DNA of 64,000 nt from assembly GCF_013372205.1 (NCBI RefSeq), contig NZ_CP053831.1, positions 930,001-994,000 of the forward strand, written 5' to 3'. Origin of the DNA: Campylobacter mucosalis. Lineage in GTDB: Bacteria > Campylobacterota > Campylobacteria > Campylobacterales > Campylobacteraceae. The translations under genes and the position numbers were made by a program. The notes below the pieces were generated by a model. The model had not been told where the DNA came from, did not search any database, and worked only from the letters and a program-made list of their open reading frames with translations. This document shows, in pieces, positions 55,054 through 63,497 of the stretch; position 1 is the stretch's first letter, and the number at the start of each line of letters is the position of its first letter.

Positions 55054-56601
55054 TCAAAATCCCATAAATTCCTTTAATATCATATAAAATAATGCCGAAC
55101 TAACCGCCGCAGTCGGAAGAGTAATCACCCACGCTAAAAGTATAGGTCTGACCATAGACCAGTTTGCATTTTTATTTAGTATCCCAATGCCAAGCACGGC
55201 TCCGATTAGAATGTGCGTAGAGCTAACAGGAAGTCCTAATTTTGTAGCAAATAAAATCACAATACTAGCAGCAAGCTCCGCACTAAAGCCGGTCGTAGGT
55301 AAAATTTCAGCTAGTTTAGAGCCGATAGTCATTATAACTTCTTTGCCCAAAAACCAAAGTCCAACCACCAATGCTATGCCAAATGTTATCATAGCCACAT
55401 CAGGAACGGCTGATTTTTCATTTATGACGCCAGTTTTTAAAACATCTATAATAGCAGCAAACGGACCAATCGCATTTGCAATGTCGTTTGCACCGTGTGA
55501 GAAGGCAAAAGAACTAGCGGTAAAAATTTGAAACCAAGAGAAAATTCTATTTATACTCTTTTCACTATCATTTTTACTCATTACATTTATAATTGCAAAA
55601 CTAGCCAAATACGCCAAAAGACCTATAACAAATATAATCCAAATCGTTTCAATAAGGTTAAATTTCAAATCCAAATGTGCAAGACCCTTAAAAAGCATCA
55701 TTGACGAGATAATAATGGCACCAAAACTTGCGACAAAAGGTATATGTCTTTTCATAGCCGCAAAGGTATCAACGTGCTTTTCGCGATCTTTCATCATTTT
55801 TATATTTGATCTATACTCGCTATACTCGGCATTTTCTATCTCATCCTCATCTATTAAGGCTATCCTAGAAAGCGTATCTATCTGCTCATCTTTTGGTTTA
55901 TTAGATAGTGATTTTATGAACTCTTCTTTGTAAATTTTACGCTCTTTTTTTAGTGATTTAAGTGACGTTTTTAGCTCTTTTGTTGGATCTATGATATATT
56001 TTTTAATATATCCAAAAACAAAATAAGATAGTATCCCTCCAAGCAGTGGAGATATCACCCAGCTCATAGCTATGCGACCTATGCCATCCCAAGATACCAT
56101 ATTAAGTGCTTCTGAACCACCATAAGTTGTATATCCCATAACAAGTCCGGCTCCAACTATACCGCCTACTATCGAGTGCGTTGTAGATACTGGCAGTCCC
56201 TTTTTTGAAGCAAAAAATAGCCACAATCCAGAGCTTAAAAGTGCTGAAGTCATAATCGCTACAAATTTCATCGGATCAACGCTAGAGTCTGAAGGGAAAT
56301 TTATAATGCCACCGCGGATAGTGTTTGTAACCTCCGCACCTGCAAAAATTGCACCGCTTAGCTCAAAAACAGCAGCGATTATAAGGGCCTGTTTTATCGT
56401 AAGAGTCTTTGCACCTACACTTGTACCAAAACTATTTGCGACGTCGTTTCCACCGATATTACACGCCATAAAAACACCAAAAATACTAGCCATAAAAAAT
56501 ATAATGTGATGTTCTGATGGAACGTATCCATACCCCCAGTAAGAAAAGTATCCAATAGTGGCGATAAACACACTCGCTGCAAATAGATTGTCCCTGCCCA
56601 A
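55054..56601 (-). CDS. Inorganic phosphate transporter (PiT family)
   Basis: 515 residues, about ten membrane segments and a central cytoplasmic loop (about 195-285). The duplicated PiT signatures are GNDVANSFGTSVGAK and FSHGANDIANAIGPFAAI. TTG start at 56599-56601 after AAAAAGGA. Low-affinity, proton-coupled uptake of metal-phosphate is the usual role. Ends next to rnpB. Confidence 0.93.
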   Translation of the reverse strand: MGRDNLFAASVFIATIGYFSYWGYGYVPSEHHIIFFMASIFGVFMACNIGGNDVANSFGTSVGAKTLTIKQALIIAAVFELSGAIFAGAEVTNTIRGGIINFPSDSSVDPMKFVAIMTSALLSSGLWLFFASKKGLPVSTTHSIVGGIVGAGLVMGYTTYGGSEALNMVSWDGIGRIAMSWVISPLLGGILSYFVFGYIKKYIIDPTKELKTSLKSLKKERKIYKEEFIKSLSNKPKDEQIDTLSRIALIDEDEIENAEYSEYRSNIKMMKDREKHVDTFAAMKRHIPFVASFGAIIISSMMLFKGLAHLDLKFNLIETIWIIFVIGLLAYLASFAIINVMSKNDSEKSINRIFSWFQIFTASSFAFSHGANDIANAIGPFAAIIDVLKTGVINEKSAVPDVAMITFGIALVVGLWFLGKEVIMTIGSKLAEILPTTGFSAELAASIVILFATKLGLPVSSTHILIGAVLGIGILNKNANWSMVRPILLAWVITLPTAAVSSALFYMILKEFMGF

Positions 56602-56695
56602 ACGTATTCCTTTTTGCGATTTTTTGAAATTATAGCCTTAATTTTATCGTTTTTTGATAAAATTTTTTAAAATTTTTATACCTTTTGGAGAGATG

Positions 56696-57589
56696 ATGTT
56701 TTTAAGTATAGATTTAGGTTCTAACACTATAAGATTTGCGGTTATGGATAAAAATTTAAGAATCATAAAAGTTTATGAAAAAATTATTGGCTCAGCAAAA
56801 GGGGTTAATAAAAGCAAAGAAATTTCTGAAATTTGCATACAAAAACTAACACAAACATTAAAACAAGCCGATGAAATTTTTAATTTTAAAACCATAAAAC
56901 ACCAAGGCGTAGCAACTGGGGTTTGGAGAGTCGCAAAAAATGCAGAAAAAATTTTAAAAATGATACAAGATGATTTTGGTATAAATTTTAAAATAATAAG
57001 CGGTAAAAACGAAGCAAAGCTGACGTCATTTGGGGTTAAAAACGCATTAAATGAGCTTGGATTGTCTGATAAAAACTGCGTATTTGTAGATATGGGTGGA
57101 GCTAGTACCGAGATAGCAAATGAGCAGACTCAAGCTAGTTTTGAGCTTGGGATTATCACGACCTTTGAGAAATTTAACAATATTTTTAGTCTAAAACAAA
57201 ATGTAAAAGAGATGACAAAAGAGGCAAAAAGCTTTTTAAAAGGGCTTAAAAGGGACATCATCGTCCTAACTTCAGGTGTTCCAACCACTATGGCAAGTTT
57301 TAAGCTCGGCTTTGATTTTAGCTCATACGATAGAAAAAAGATAAATGGCTACGAACTTAAAAAAGATGATTTTACAACGCTTTTTGATACATTTTTAAAT
57401 TTAGACGAGCAAACGAGCGTGAAAATTTTAGGCGAAGATAGAAAAATGCTCGTTCTAGCCGGGATAGCTCTTTTAGAGGAGATTTTAAGCGATGAAAACG
57501 CAAAAATAATAGTCGTTGACGATGGGCTTAGGGAAGGCGTGGGGGTCGCGTATCACGCTAAAATTTTGGATAATTTTTTAAAATTTTAA
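56696..57589 (+). CDS. ppx: Ppx/GppA-family exopolyphosphatase/pppGpp phosphatase
   Basis: Actin-fold enzyme hydrolysing polyphosphate and/or pppGpp. SIDLGSNTIRFAVMDK, KISGKNEAKLTSFGV and FVDMGGASTEIANE are the ATPase-core motifs. About 297 residues, the short form without the C-terminal HD half. GGAG at 56687-56690 best fits the second ATG (56696) over the adjacent ATG 56693; the longer open frame from 56654 has no support. Divergent from the phosphate permease, suggesting a phosphate theme. Confidence 0.9.
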   Translation: MFLSIDLGSNTIRFAVMDKNLRIIKVYEKIIGSAKGVNKSKEISEICIQKLTQTLKQADEIFNFKTIKHQGVATGVWRVAKNAEKILKMIQDDFGINFKIISGKNEAKLTSFGVKNALNELGLSDKNCVFVDMGGASTEIANEQTQASFELGIITTFEKFNNIFSLKQNVKEMTKEAKSFLKGLKRDIIVLTSGVPTTMASFKLGFDFSSYDRKKINGYELKKDDFTTLFDTFLNLDEQTSVKILGEDRKMLVLAGIALLEEILSDENAKIIVVDDGLREGVGVAYHAKILDNFLKF

Positions 57590-57627
57590 GCCCTTTTTGA
57601 TATTATTTTAAAAACAAAGGGGTAAAA

Positions 57628-58071
57628 ATGAGCATAAAAGAGCAAATTTTAGCTGATATAAAAACAGCTATGAAAGAGCAAAATAACTTTGAAAGAGATG
57701 CGTTAAGAACGCTACATTCAGCACTTAAACAGGTTGAAGTTGATAAGAGAATCGAGCTTAGCGACGAGGTTGTTTTGCCAATTTTACAAAAAGAGATAAA
57801 AAAACGCACCGACTCAGCACAGCTTTATGTTCAAGGCGGAAGAGAAGAACTAGCAAAAAAAGAAAACGACGAGATCGCGCTAATCTCAAGATATCTACCA
57901 GCACAACTTAGCGACGACGAGCTAAAAGATAAGGTAAAAAACATCATCTTAACGCTTGGTGCTAGTAGCATAAAAGAGCTAGGAAGCGTCGTAAAAATAG
58001 CCAAGGAGCAAATAGGTGCAAGTGCTGATGCTAAGCGTATTAGTGAGGTTGCAAAGGCTCTTTTATCGTGA
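57628..58071 (+). CDS. GatB/YqeY domain protein
   Basis: 147 residues: MSIKEQILADIKTAMKEQN, LRTLHSALKQVEVDKR, KRTDSAQLYVQGGREELA and ISRYLPAQLSD, all typical of YqeY, a stand-alone relative of the tRNA-binding tail of GatB. Possible role in tRNA-dependent amidation, unproven. Ribosome site AAAGGGG before ATG. Overlaps the next gene by 4 bases. Confidence 0.92.
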   Translation: MSIKEQILADIKTAMKEQNNFERDALRTLHSALKQVEVDKRIELSDEVVLPILQKEIKKRTDSAQLYVQGGREELAKKENDEIALISRYLPAQLSDDELKDKVKNIILTLGASSIKELGSVVKIAKEQIGASADAKRISEVAKALLS

Positions 58072-58535
58072 TAGAAAAAGCCTATTTTAAATCCCAAGCG
58101 GGAGTGCTTGAAATTTGTGCAAATGAAAATGGCGTATGTGAGATAAATTTCGTCAAAAATTTTATCAAAACACAGATAAAAGATGAAAATTTAAAGCTGT
58201 GTTTGTGTGAACTTGATGGGTATTTTAAAGGCAAACTTAAAAAATTTACTACAAAAATAGATATAAAAGCTAGCAAATTTGCTAAAAGCGTGTATAACGA
58301 GCTTTTAAATATACCCTACGGACAAACCGCCACATACGCACAAGTGGCAAAAGCTATTAAAAAAGACAAAGCTTTTCGTGCCGTAGGAAACGCAAATGCC
58401 AAAAATAAAATTCCAATCATAGTGCCTTGCCACAGGGTCGTTTCTTCAAATGGACTTGGCGGATACTCTGGCGGTAATGGCTTAGAAACGAAGCTTTTTT
58501 TGCTAAATTTAGAACATAAATACTGTGAGAGTTAA
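58068..58535 (+). CDS. ogt: Methylated-DNA-protein cysteine methyltransferase
   Basis: Suicide repair of O6-methylguanine. Active site VPCHRVVSSNGLGGYSGG near residue 125, DNA-binding PYGQTATYAQVAKAI before it. 155 residues with a short N-terminus, so an Ogt/MGMT-type enzyme without an Ada domain. GTG start overlapping yqeY as GTGA. Confidence 0.93.
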   Translation: MIEKAYFKSQAGVLEICANENGVCEINFVKNFIKTQIKDENLKLCLCELDGYFKGKLKKFTTKIDIKASKFAKSVYNELLNIPYGQTATYAQVAKAIKKDKAFRAVGNANAKNKIPIIVPCHRVVSSNGLGGYSGGNGLETKLFLLNLEHKYCES

Positions 58536-58536
58536 G

Positions 58537-58908
58537 ATGTGCTGTTTTGGAACAAGAGTTTTTTTACTATTTTTTATCACTATTTTAAGCTTTATATTTC
58601 ATAGGTTCTATCCGCAAATTGCCGTAGTTTTTTACTACCTAATCCTTGCAAATATTCTATCTTTTGTAATGCTAACTCTATTTTTTAAAAGGCTACTACC
58701 AAATTTTGTCAAAGAAAATTCCATACACTACTTCTCTTTAATAGGCGGAATTTTAGGCTCATTTTTGGCTATGGCTTTATTTAGGATTAAGGAATCTAGA
58801 TTTTTACTCATTCAGCTGATTTTGGCTGGAATTTGGATCATTTTTATTGCCATTTTACTACTAAATTTTAAAGAAATTTCACTATTTTTTACAGGCTTTT
58901 TGTCGTGA
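58537..58908 (+). CDS. DUF1294-like membrane protein
   Basis: About 123 residues with four hydrophobic segments (FLLFFITILSFIFHRFY, YYLILANILSFVMLTLFF, SLIGGILGSFLAMALF and IQLILAGIWIIFIAILLL). The pattern YYLILANILSFVMLTLFFKR and GGILGSFLAMALFRIK fits the DUF1294 family. I prefer ATG 58537 (after GAGAG) to the in-frame GTG at 58525 that lies inside ogt. Function unknown. Confidence 0.8.
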   Translation: MCCFGTRVFLLFFITILSFIFHRFYPQIAVVFYYLILANILSFVMLTLFFKRLLPNFVKENSIHYFSLIGGILGSFLAMALFRIKESRFLLIQLILAGIWIIFIAILLLNFKEISLFFTGFLS

Positions 58909-59321
58909 TAGATAGTAAAATTTTAAAATTTCTCTCAAAACAGCACCTAGCATCGCTGTGTGTGCTTGATAGTAGTTTGCAAATGTGTCCTTTTAGTGCA
59001 TTTTACGCGTTTGATAAGGAGAGTATAAGCCTAGTAATAGCAAGCGATAGCTCCACAAAACACATAAAAGCATTAGAGTTTGAACATAAAATTTGTGGCA
59101 CAATTGCCATAAATACCCTAGTCGTCGCAAAGGTAGAGGGTGTGCAATTTCACGCTGACATAATAACGGCAAACGCCGATATGGCAGATATATACTTTAA
59201 GCGATTTGCTTACGCAAAAGCAATGCACCCAACTCTTTGGCAAATTAGGCTAAATAGCATAAAATACACGAGCAATACGCTTGGATTTGCAAATAAAATC
59301 TCTTGGCAAAGAGAGCAGTGA
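58905..59321 (+). CDS. Pyridoxamine 5'-phosphate oxidase-like flavin-binding protein (YhbP type)
   Basis: 138 residues from GTG 58905, overlapping the previous stop by 4 bases. LASLCVLDSSLQMCPFSAFYAF, SISLVIASDSSTKHIKALE and VEGVQFHADI show the split-barrel FMN fold of the YhbP subfamily. Substrate unknown. Last gene of the ppx-yqeY-ogt string. Confidence 0.83.
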   Translation: MIDSKILKFLSKQHLASLCVLDSSLQMCPFSAFYAFDKESISLVIASDSSTKHIKALEFEHKICGTIAINTLVVAKVEGVQFHADIITANADMADIYFKRFAYAKAMHPTLWQIRLNSIKYTSNTLGFANKISWQREQ

Positions 59322-59332
59322 TTACAATGCTT

Positions 59333-59756
59333 TTTTGATACAACAGGCAACTCAAAGCTAATCAAATCTCAACACAGTATAAATCAATCCAATAGCAAGC
59401 ACTGGCTACAACGCGGTAACATTTAAAACCATAAACTACTCGCGCGAGTCATACGAAGTACTGCATTTACCTAACGCCCAGGCTTAAAAAGACAAAAGGT
59501 CGTGCAATTTGGCGGATACGCCCTTTATGAAAGAAGGCTAAGTGGCAAGAAATTTGATAACAGAGCAAAATTTAAAGATTTTGATGATAGTTATTTTACG
59601 CAAAAATACGAGCTTGATACCAATCTATTTACGCTTGGCTTAAACTCTCAGCTTGACTTTAGTAACGGAATTTTCACAAGAATTGGACTTATAAACGAGT
59701 TTAGCTCAAAGAGAAAAAGTAGTAGTATTTTAGCGACTTTTGGGTATAAATTTTAA
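59333..59756 (+). pseudogene. Autotransporter/outer-membrane beta-barrel remnant
   Basis: Several frames carry pieces: FDTTGNSKLIKSQHSIN, then INPIASTGYNAVTFKTINYS...VLHLPNAQA with a stop, then VVQFGGYALYERRLSGKKF to FSSKRKSSSILATFGYKF, which ends in Phe as outer-membrane barrels do. No start, no signal peptide and no passenger remain, so this is the tail of a lost surface protein. Confidence 0.75.
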
Positions 59757-59763
59757 TTAACAT

Positions 59764-59794
59764 TTTGGCTTTAAGCTTTACACTTAAAGCCAAA
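59764..59794. terminator. Bidirectional terminator hairpin
   Basis: TTTGGCTTTAAG (59764-59775) and CTTAAAGCCAAA (59783-59794), 12 perfect pairs with a 7-base loop. It lies between the barrel relic and the convergent ribB and would end ribB transcription on the minus strand. Confidence 0.75.
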
Positions 59795-59802
59795 TATATG
59801 CA

Positions 59803-60816
59803 CTAACCTACATACTCAACTATATCAAGACCAAATCCGCTAAGACCTACGAATTCTTTACCCTTATTCTCACTCATAAGAGCTATTTGGCTTATGCCAA
59901 AATGTTTTAAAATTTGAGCCCCTATGCCGTAATCTTTAGCATTTGTACTAGTACTTTTGCCTGATAAAAATACAAGCACTCCACCCTGCTCGTCTAGAAT
60001 TTTAGTCGCTCTAAGCACTTCATCAAATTTTTGTGAGCTAAGAAAATCAAAATCACTTGTAGATTTTACAAATTTCACATTTGCCTTAGATGATATCTCT
60101 TTAAATTTAAATACCGAGTGTAATAGCCCCTCGTGATCGGTAATGTCGTATCTAAAGGCGTCTTTTCCAAAAATTTTACAAGCACTTGGCTGACTTACAT
60201 TTATAAGGCTCTCATTACTAAGTCTATACTGCACGAGATCAGATACAGCAAGCATATTTAAGCCATACTTTTGACAAAATTCCTCAAGATAATCACGCCT
60301 TGCCATACTGCCATCATCTTTTACTATCTCACAAATAGCAGCCATAGGTGCAATACCAGCTAATTTGCAAAGATCGACCGAGCCCTCTGTATGCCCGGTT
60401 CTTACAAGCACTCCACCATTTTTAGCTATCAGTGGGAAAATATGACCAGGACGCACAAAGTCTTCAGGCTTTGAGTGCGGATCTGCAGCCAAACGCATAG
60501 TCATATCACGTTCATACGCGCTAACGCCGGTTGTAGCGTCTTTTGCGTCTATCGTAACGGTAAACGCCGTTTCGTGACTTGATGTGTTTTTAGAAACCAT
60601 TAGTGGCAACTCTAAGCGTTTTGCATTAGCCTCGTCCATCGCCAAACAAAGAACACCTTTAGCATGAGTGATAGCAAAATTTACCTTTGCCATATCGCTA
60701 GTTGAAGCGGCAAATACCAAATCGCCCTCGTTTTCCCTATCCTCATCATCGACCATAACTATCATTTTGCCATTTTTCATATCATCAATGGCACGCATAA
60801 CTTTTTCAAACGACAT
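59803..60816 (-). CDS. ribB: 3,4-dihydroxy-2-butanone-4-phosphate synthase with degenerate GTP cyclohydrolase II-like tail
   Basis: Makes the four-carbon unit of riboflavin. RibB core (1-200): VDDEDRENEGDLVFAA, DMTMRLAADP and RPGHIFPLIAKNGGVLVRTGHTEG, all catalytic residues present. The C-terminal 130 residues sit where RibA would be but lack the zinc cysteines and GxxR loops of cyclohydrolase II, so only the first activity is expected. 337 residues. Confidence 0.92.
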   Translation of the reverse strand: MSFEKVMRAIDDMKNGKMIVMVDDEDRENEGDLVFAASTSDMAKVNFAITHAKGVLCLAMDEANAKRLELPLMVSKNTSSHETAFTVTIDAKDATTGVSAYERDMTMRLAADPHSKPEDFVRPGHIFPLIAKNGGVLVRTGHTEGSVDLCKLAGIAPMAAICEIVKDDGSMARRDYLEEFCQKYGLNMLAVSDLVQYRLSNESLINVSQPSACKIFGKDAFRYDITDHEGLLHSVFKFKEISSKANVKFVKSTSDFDFLSSQKFDEVLRATKILDEQGGVLVFLSGKSTSTNAKDYGIGAQILKHFGISQIALMSENKGKEFVGLSGFGLDIVEYVG

Positions 60817-60902
60817 TAATACCCTTTTTTAAAATTTTAAATGATTATATTAAGTTTTTAATAATTTTGAGTTTAAACAAGATGTTTAAGGAGTAAAATT
60901 TC

Positions 60903-60920
60903 AAGGGGCAAAAGCCCCTT
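60903..60920 (-). terminator. Terminator between ftsZ and ribB
   Basis: AAGGGGC (60903-60909) and GCCCCTT (60914-60920) around AAAA. Short GC-rich stem, 28 bases past the ftsZ stop; the T-run on the minus strand (GAAATTTT) is weak. Confidence 0.6.
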
Positions 60921-60947
60921 TTAAAGATTTGTTTTAAGGAGTTTATT

Positions 60948-62093
60948 TTAATCGATTTGATGACGTCTGCAAGGCGGAGTATCTAGCTGGTCAAGGTATG
61001 ACTCGCTATCAAAACCCTCGCCACCACTAGCCTTTCTAATACGCATTACATACTCTCTTTTTTCAACAGCTTTTTCGCTCTCTTTTTTAGCTATTTCGTT
61101 AGCGTCTACGCTATTATTTGCTGGTATTTCAAAGCCAGTAGCAACGATAGTAACCTCTACCTTGCCCTCATCTAAAGTATCATCAGAAGTTGTACCAAAT
61201 ATAATATCAGCCATATCATCAGCAGAGTCATTTACAATTTTTAAAGCGTCATTTATATCATTTAATGACGCACTTGGATGATGTCTAAAGTGAACCAAAA
61301 CGCCAAGTGCTCCGTCTATGCTTACATCATCAAGCAATGGAGATTGAATAGCCTCCTTCATAGCTTCCTGAGCTGCATTTTCGCCAACAGCGTCGCCAAC
61401 ACTCATAATCGCCATACCGCGGTGGCTCATAATGGTTCTAACATCGGCAAAGTCGATATTTATATCGCCATTTCCTAAAATAACACTACTCATGCCACCA
61501 ACTGCACGAGTTAATACTCCGTCTGCTATCTTTAAGCTATCAGGTATGCTCATTCTCTTATCGACTAACGACACTAGTTTTTCATTTAAAATAACTATAA
61601 CAGAATCACTCTCTTTTCTTAACTCTTCTAGCCCTCTATCTGCAAGAAGTCGTCTTTTTTTACCCTCATAAGCAAACGGCATAGTTACAACAGAAACAGC
61701 CAAAGCACCGCACTCTTTGGCAGCCTGAGCAACTACCGGAGCTGCACCAGTTCCAGTGCCACCACCAAGACCAGCAGCTACAAAAACGATATCGGTATTT
61801 TCAAAAGCACTCTTAAGCTCATCATAACTCTCCTCAGCAGACGCCTTGCCAACCTCTGGCTTCATACCAGCACCAAGTCCGCGAGTGATCTTTTCACCAA
61901 TTTGAATTTTAGTAAAGGCGTTTGATCTATCAAGTGCTTGTCTATCTGTGTTTGCTACGATTAAATCTATATCAAGATCTGGATACTCTTTGATCATAGT
62001 TCCTATCATATTTCCGCCGCCACCGCCGACACCAATAACCTTTATCTTAGTGCCATAGGAGCTACGACCCTCTTCTATCTTAAAATTTCCCAT
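60948..62093 (-). CDS. ftsZ: Cell division protein FtsZ
   Basis: Tubulin-like GTPase that forms the Z ring. Tubulin signature GGGTGTGAAPVVAQAAKE (about 110), GVGGGGGNMIGTMI, NTDRQAL and the T7-loop NIDFADVRTIM. 381 residues. The C-terminal peptide reads LDTPPCRRHQID, keeping the D-x-P and basic residues but not the usual hydrophobic F-L pair of the FtsA-binding tail. 9 bases after ftsA. Confidence 0.96.
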   Translation of the reverse strand: MGNFKIEEGRSSYGTKIKVIGVGGGGGNMIGTMIKEYPDLDIDLIVANTDRQALDRSNAFTKIQIGEKITRGLGAGMKPEVGKASAEESYDELKSAFENTDIVFVAAGLGGGTGTGAAPVVAQAAKECGALAVSVVTMPFAYEGKKRRLLADRGLEELRKESDSVIVILNEKLVSLVDKRMSIPDSLKIADGVLTRAVGGMSSVILGNGDINIDFADVRTIMSHRGMAIMSVGDAVGENAAQEAMKEAIQSPLLDDVSIDGALGVLVHFRHHPSASLNDINDALKIVNDSADDMADIIFGTTSDDTLDEGKVEVTIVATGFEIPANNSVDANEIAKKESEKAVEKREYVMRIRKASGGEGFDSESYLDQLDTPPCRRHQID

Positions 62094-62102
62094 ACCTTCT
62101 CC

Positions 62103-63491
62103 TTAAAACAAATGTGTTAGCCAGTTCCAAAATCTTACTAGAAAATTTGGAGTCTTCTCTTTTCTAATGTTTATATCAGATAACTCACTCTTAATCTCTT
62201 GCTCTGAGTAAGCAGTCTGACCCTGCCCTATATCTTCTCTTAAATTATTTACAGAACTAATGCTTTCAATATTTTCATCAAATACATTTTTAAATTCTAC
62301 CTTTGGTTTGCTTATAGCCTCGCCACGATACCTCATACGCTTTTCTGAGTCTATCTCATAAGGCGTAAATTCTCCCGCACCATACATACAAAGACCAATC
62401 GCGCAAGAATTTGAAGGATCTCTCATAATCTCAAAAAGCCCGTCAGTCTCTTTTGGCTTAGCTATTCTAACTTGCATATTGCTAAATATGGCCGACGCAG
62501 CCTCTCTTATATCCTCAAGCTTTGTCATACCGCCAGTTAAAACCACACCAGCGCCGATTAGATCCTTTTTAGACGATATCATCTCGTGTAAAAACATCAA
62601 GGTTTCTTCAACCCTAGAGTATATTACATTAGATATTATATCAAGGGACACGCCGTTGCTTTTGCTCTCATCTCCAAGTACAGGTAGCTCTATAAGATCT
62701 GTTGGCTTTTTAAGTAGTGAGCCGTAATTTACCTTTATCTCCTCAGCTTTTGCAACAGGAGTGTGCAAAACTATCGATAAATCACTCGTTATATGCGATG
62801 AGCCAACTGGTAAAAAGTCATTGTATTTTATAGAATTTCCAGAGTGTATCACAACATTACAAGTAGAACCGCCCATATCTATAAGAGCAACACCTAAATC
62901 TTTTTCATCTTGATTTAGTGTAGCTATCGCGGACGCATAACCAGAAAGAACGATGTTGTCAATCTTTATACCAGCCATATTTACGGCTTTTCTTAGGTTG
63001 CTAAGGTATGATTTTTGAACGATTATGATATGCGTTTGAACTTCCAGTCTATTGGCATTCATACCAAGAGGGTCTTCAACGTGCTCTTGCTCATCTACCT
63101 TAAAACTATAAGGCAATACGTGCAGTCTCTCATAGTCAGCTGGTATATTTGCATTATGATCTGCCATCTGCATAACGCGGTCTATCTCTTTTATGCCTAT
63201 CTCGTGACCTGGAACATTTACCACGCCAGTGCTATCCACACTCTTTGTGTAAGCTCCGGATATTGACACTATGGCTTTTTCATAATGTGTTCCGGCCACT
63301 CTTTGGGCATTTGCCAAAGCGTTTTTTATGGATTTAGACGCTTGTTCTATGTTGCTTATCGTGCCTTTTTTAATGCCTTGTGCTTTTTCGGTGCCTATGC
63401 CTATAATTTTTAAATTCTCTTCTGTCTGCTCGGCTATTATGGCACGTACTTGAAACGAACCTATATCTATACCTAAAATTTTTGTTCCCAA
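62103..63491 (-). CDS. ftsA: Cell division protein FtsA
   Basis: Actin-like membrane tether for FtsZ. LGIDIGSFQVRAIIAE at the N-terminus, the 1C insertion, VALIDMGGSTCNVVI and VVLTGGMTKLEDI nucleotide loops, and a C-terminal amphipathic helix NFLVRFWNWLTHLF for membrane binding. 462 residues; the linker before the helix (about 385-445) is charged and probably disordered. Lies between ppiD and ftsZ on the minus strand. Confidence 0.95.
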   Translation of the reverse strand: MGTKILGIDIGSFQVRAIIAEQTEENLKIIGIGTEKAQGIKKGTISNIEQASKSIKNALANAQRVAGTHYEKAIVSISGAYTKSVDSTGVVNVPGHEIGIKEIDRVMQMADHNANIPADYERLHVLPYSFKVDEQEHVEDPLGMNANRLEVQTHIIIVQKSYLSNLRKAVNMAGIKIDNIVLSGYASAIATLNQDEKDLGVALIDMGGSTCNVVIHSGNSIKYNDFLPVGSSHITSDLSIVLHTPVAKAEEIKVNYGSLLKKPTDLIELPVLGDESKSNGVSLDIISNVIYSRVEETLMFLHEMISSKKDLIGAGVVLTGGMTKLEDIREAASAIFSNMQVRIAKPKETDGLFEIMRDPSNSCAIGLCMYGAGEFTPYEIDSEKRMRYRGEAISKPKVEFKNVFDENIESISSVNNLREDIGQGQTAYSEQEIKSELSDINIRKEKTPNFLVRFWNWLTHLF

Positions 63492-63497
63492 GATATG

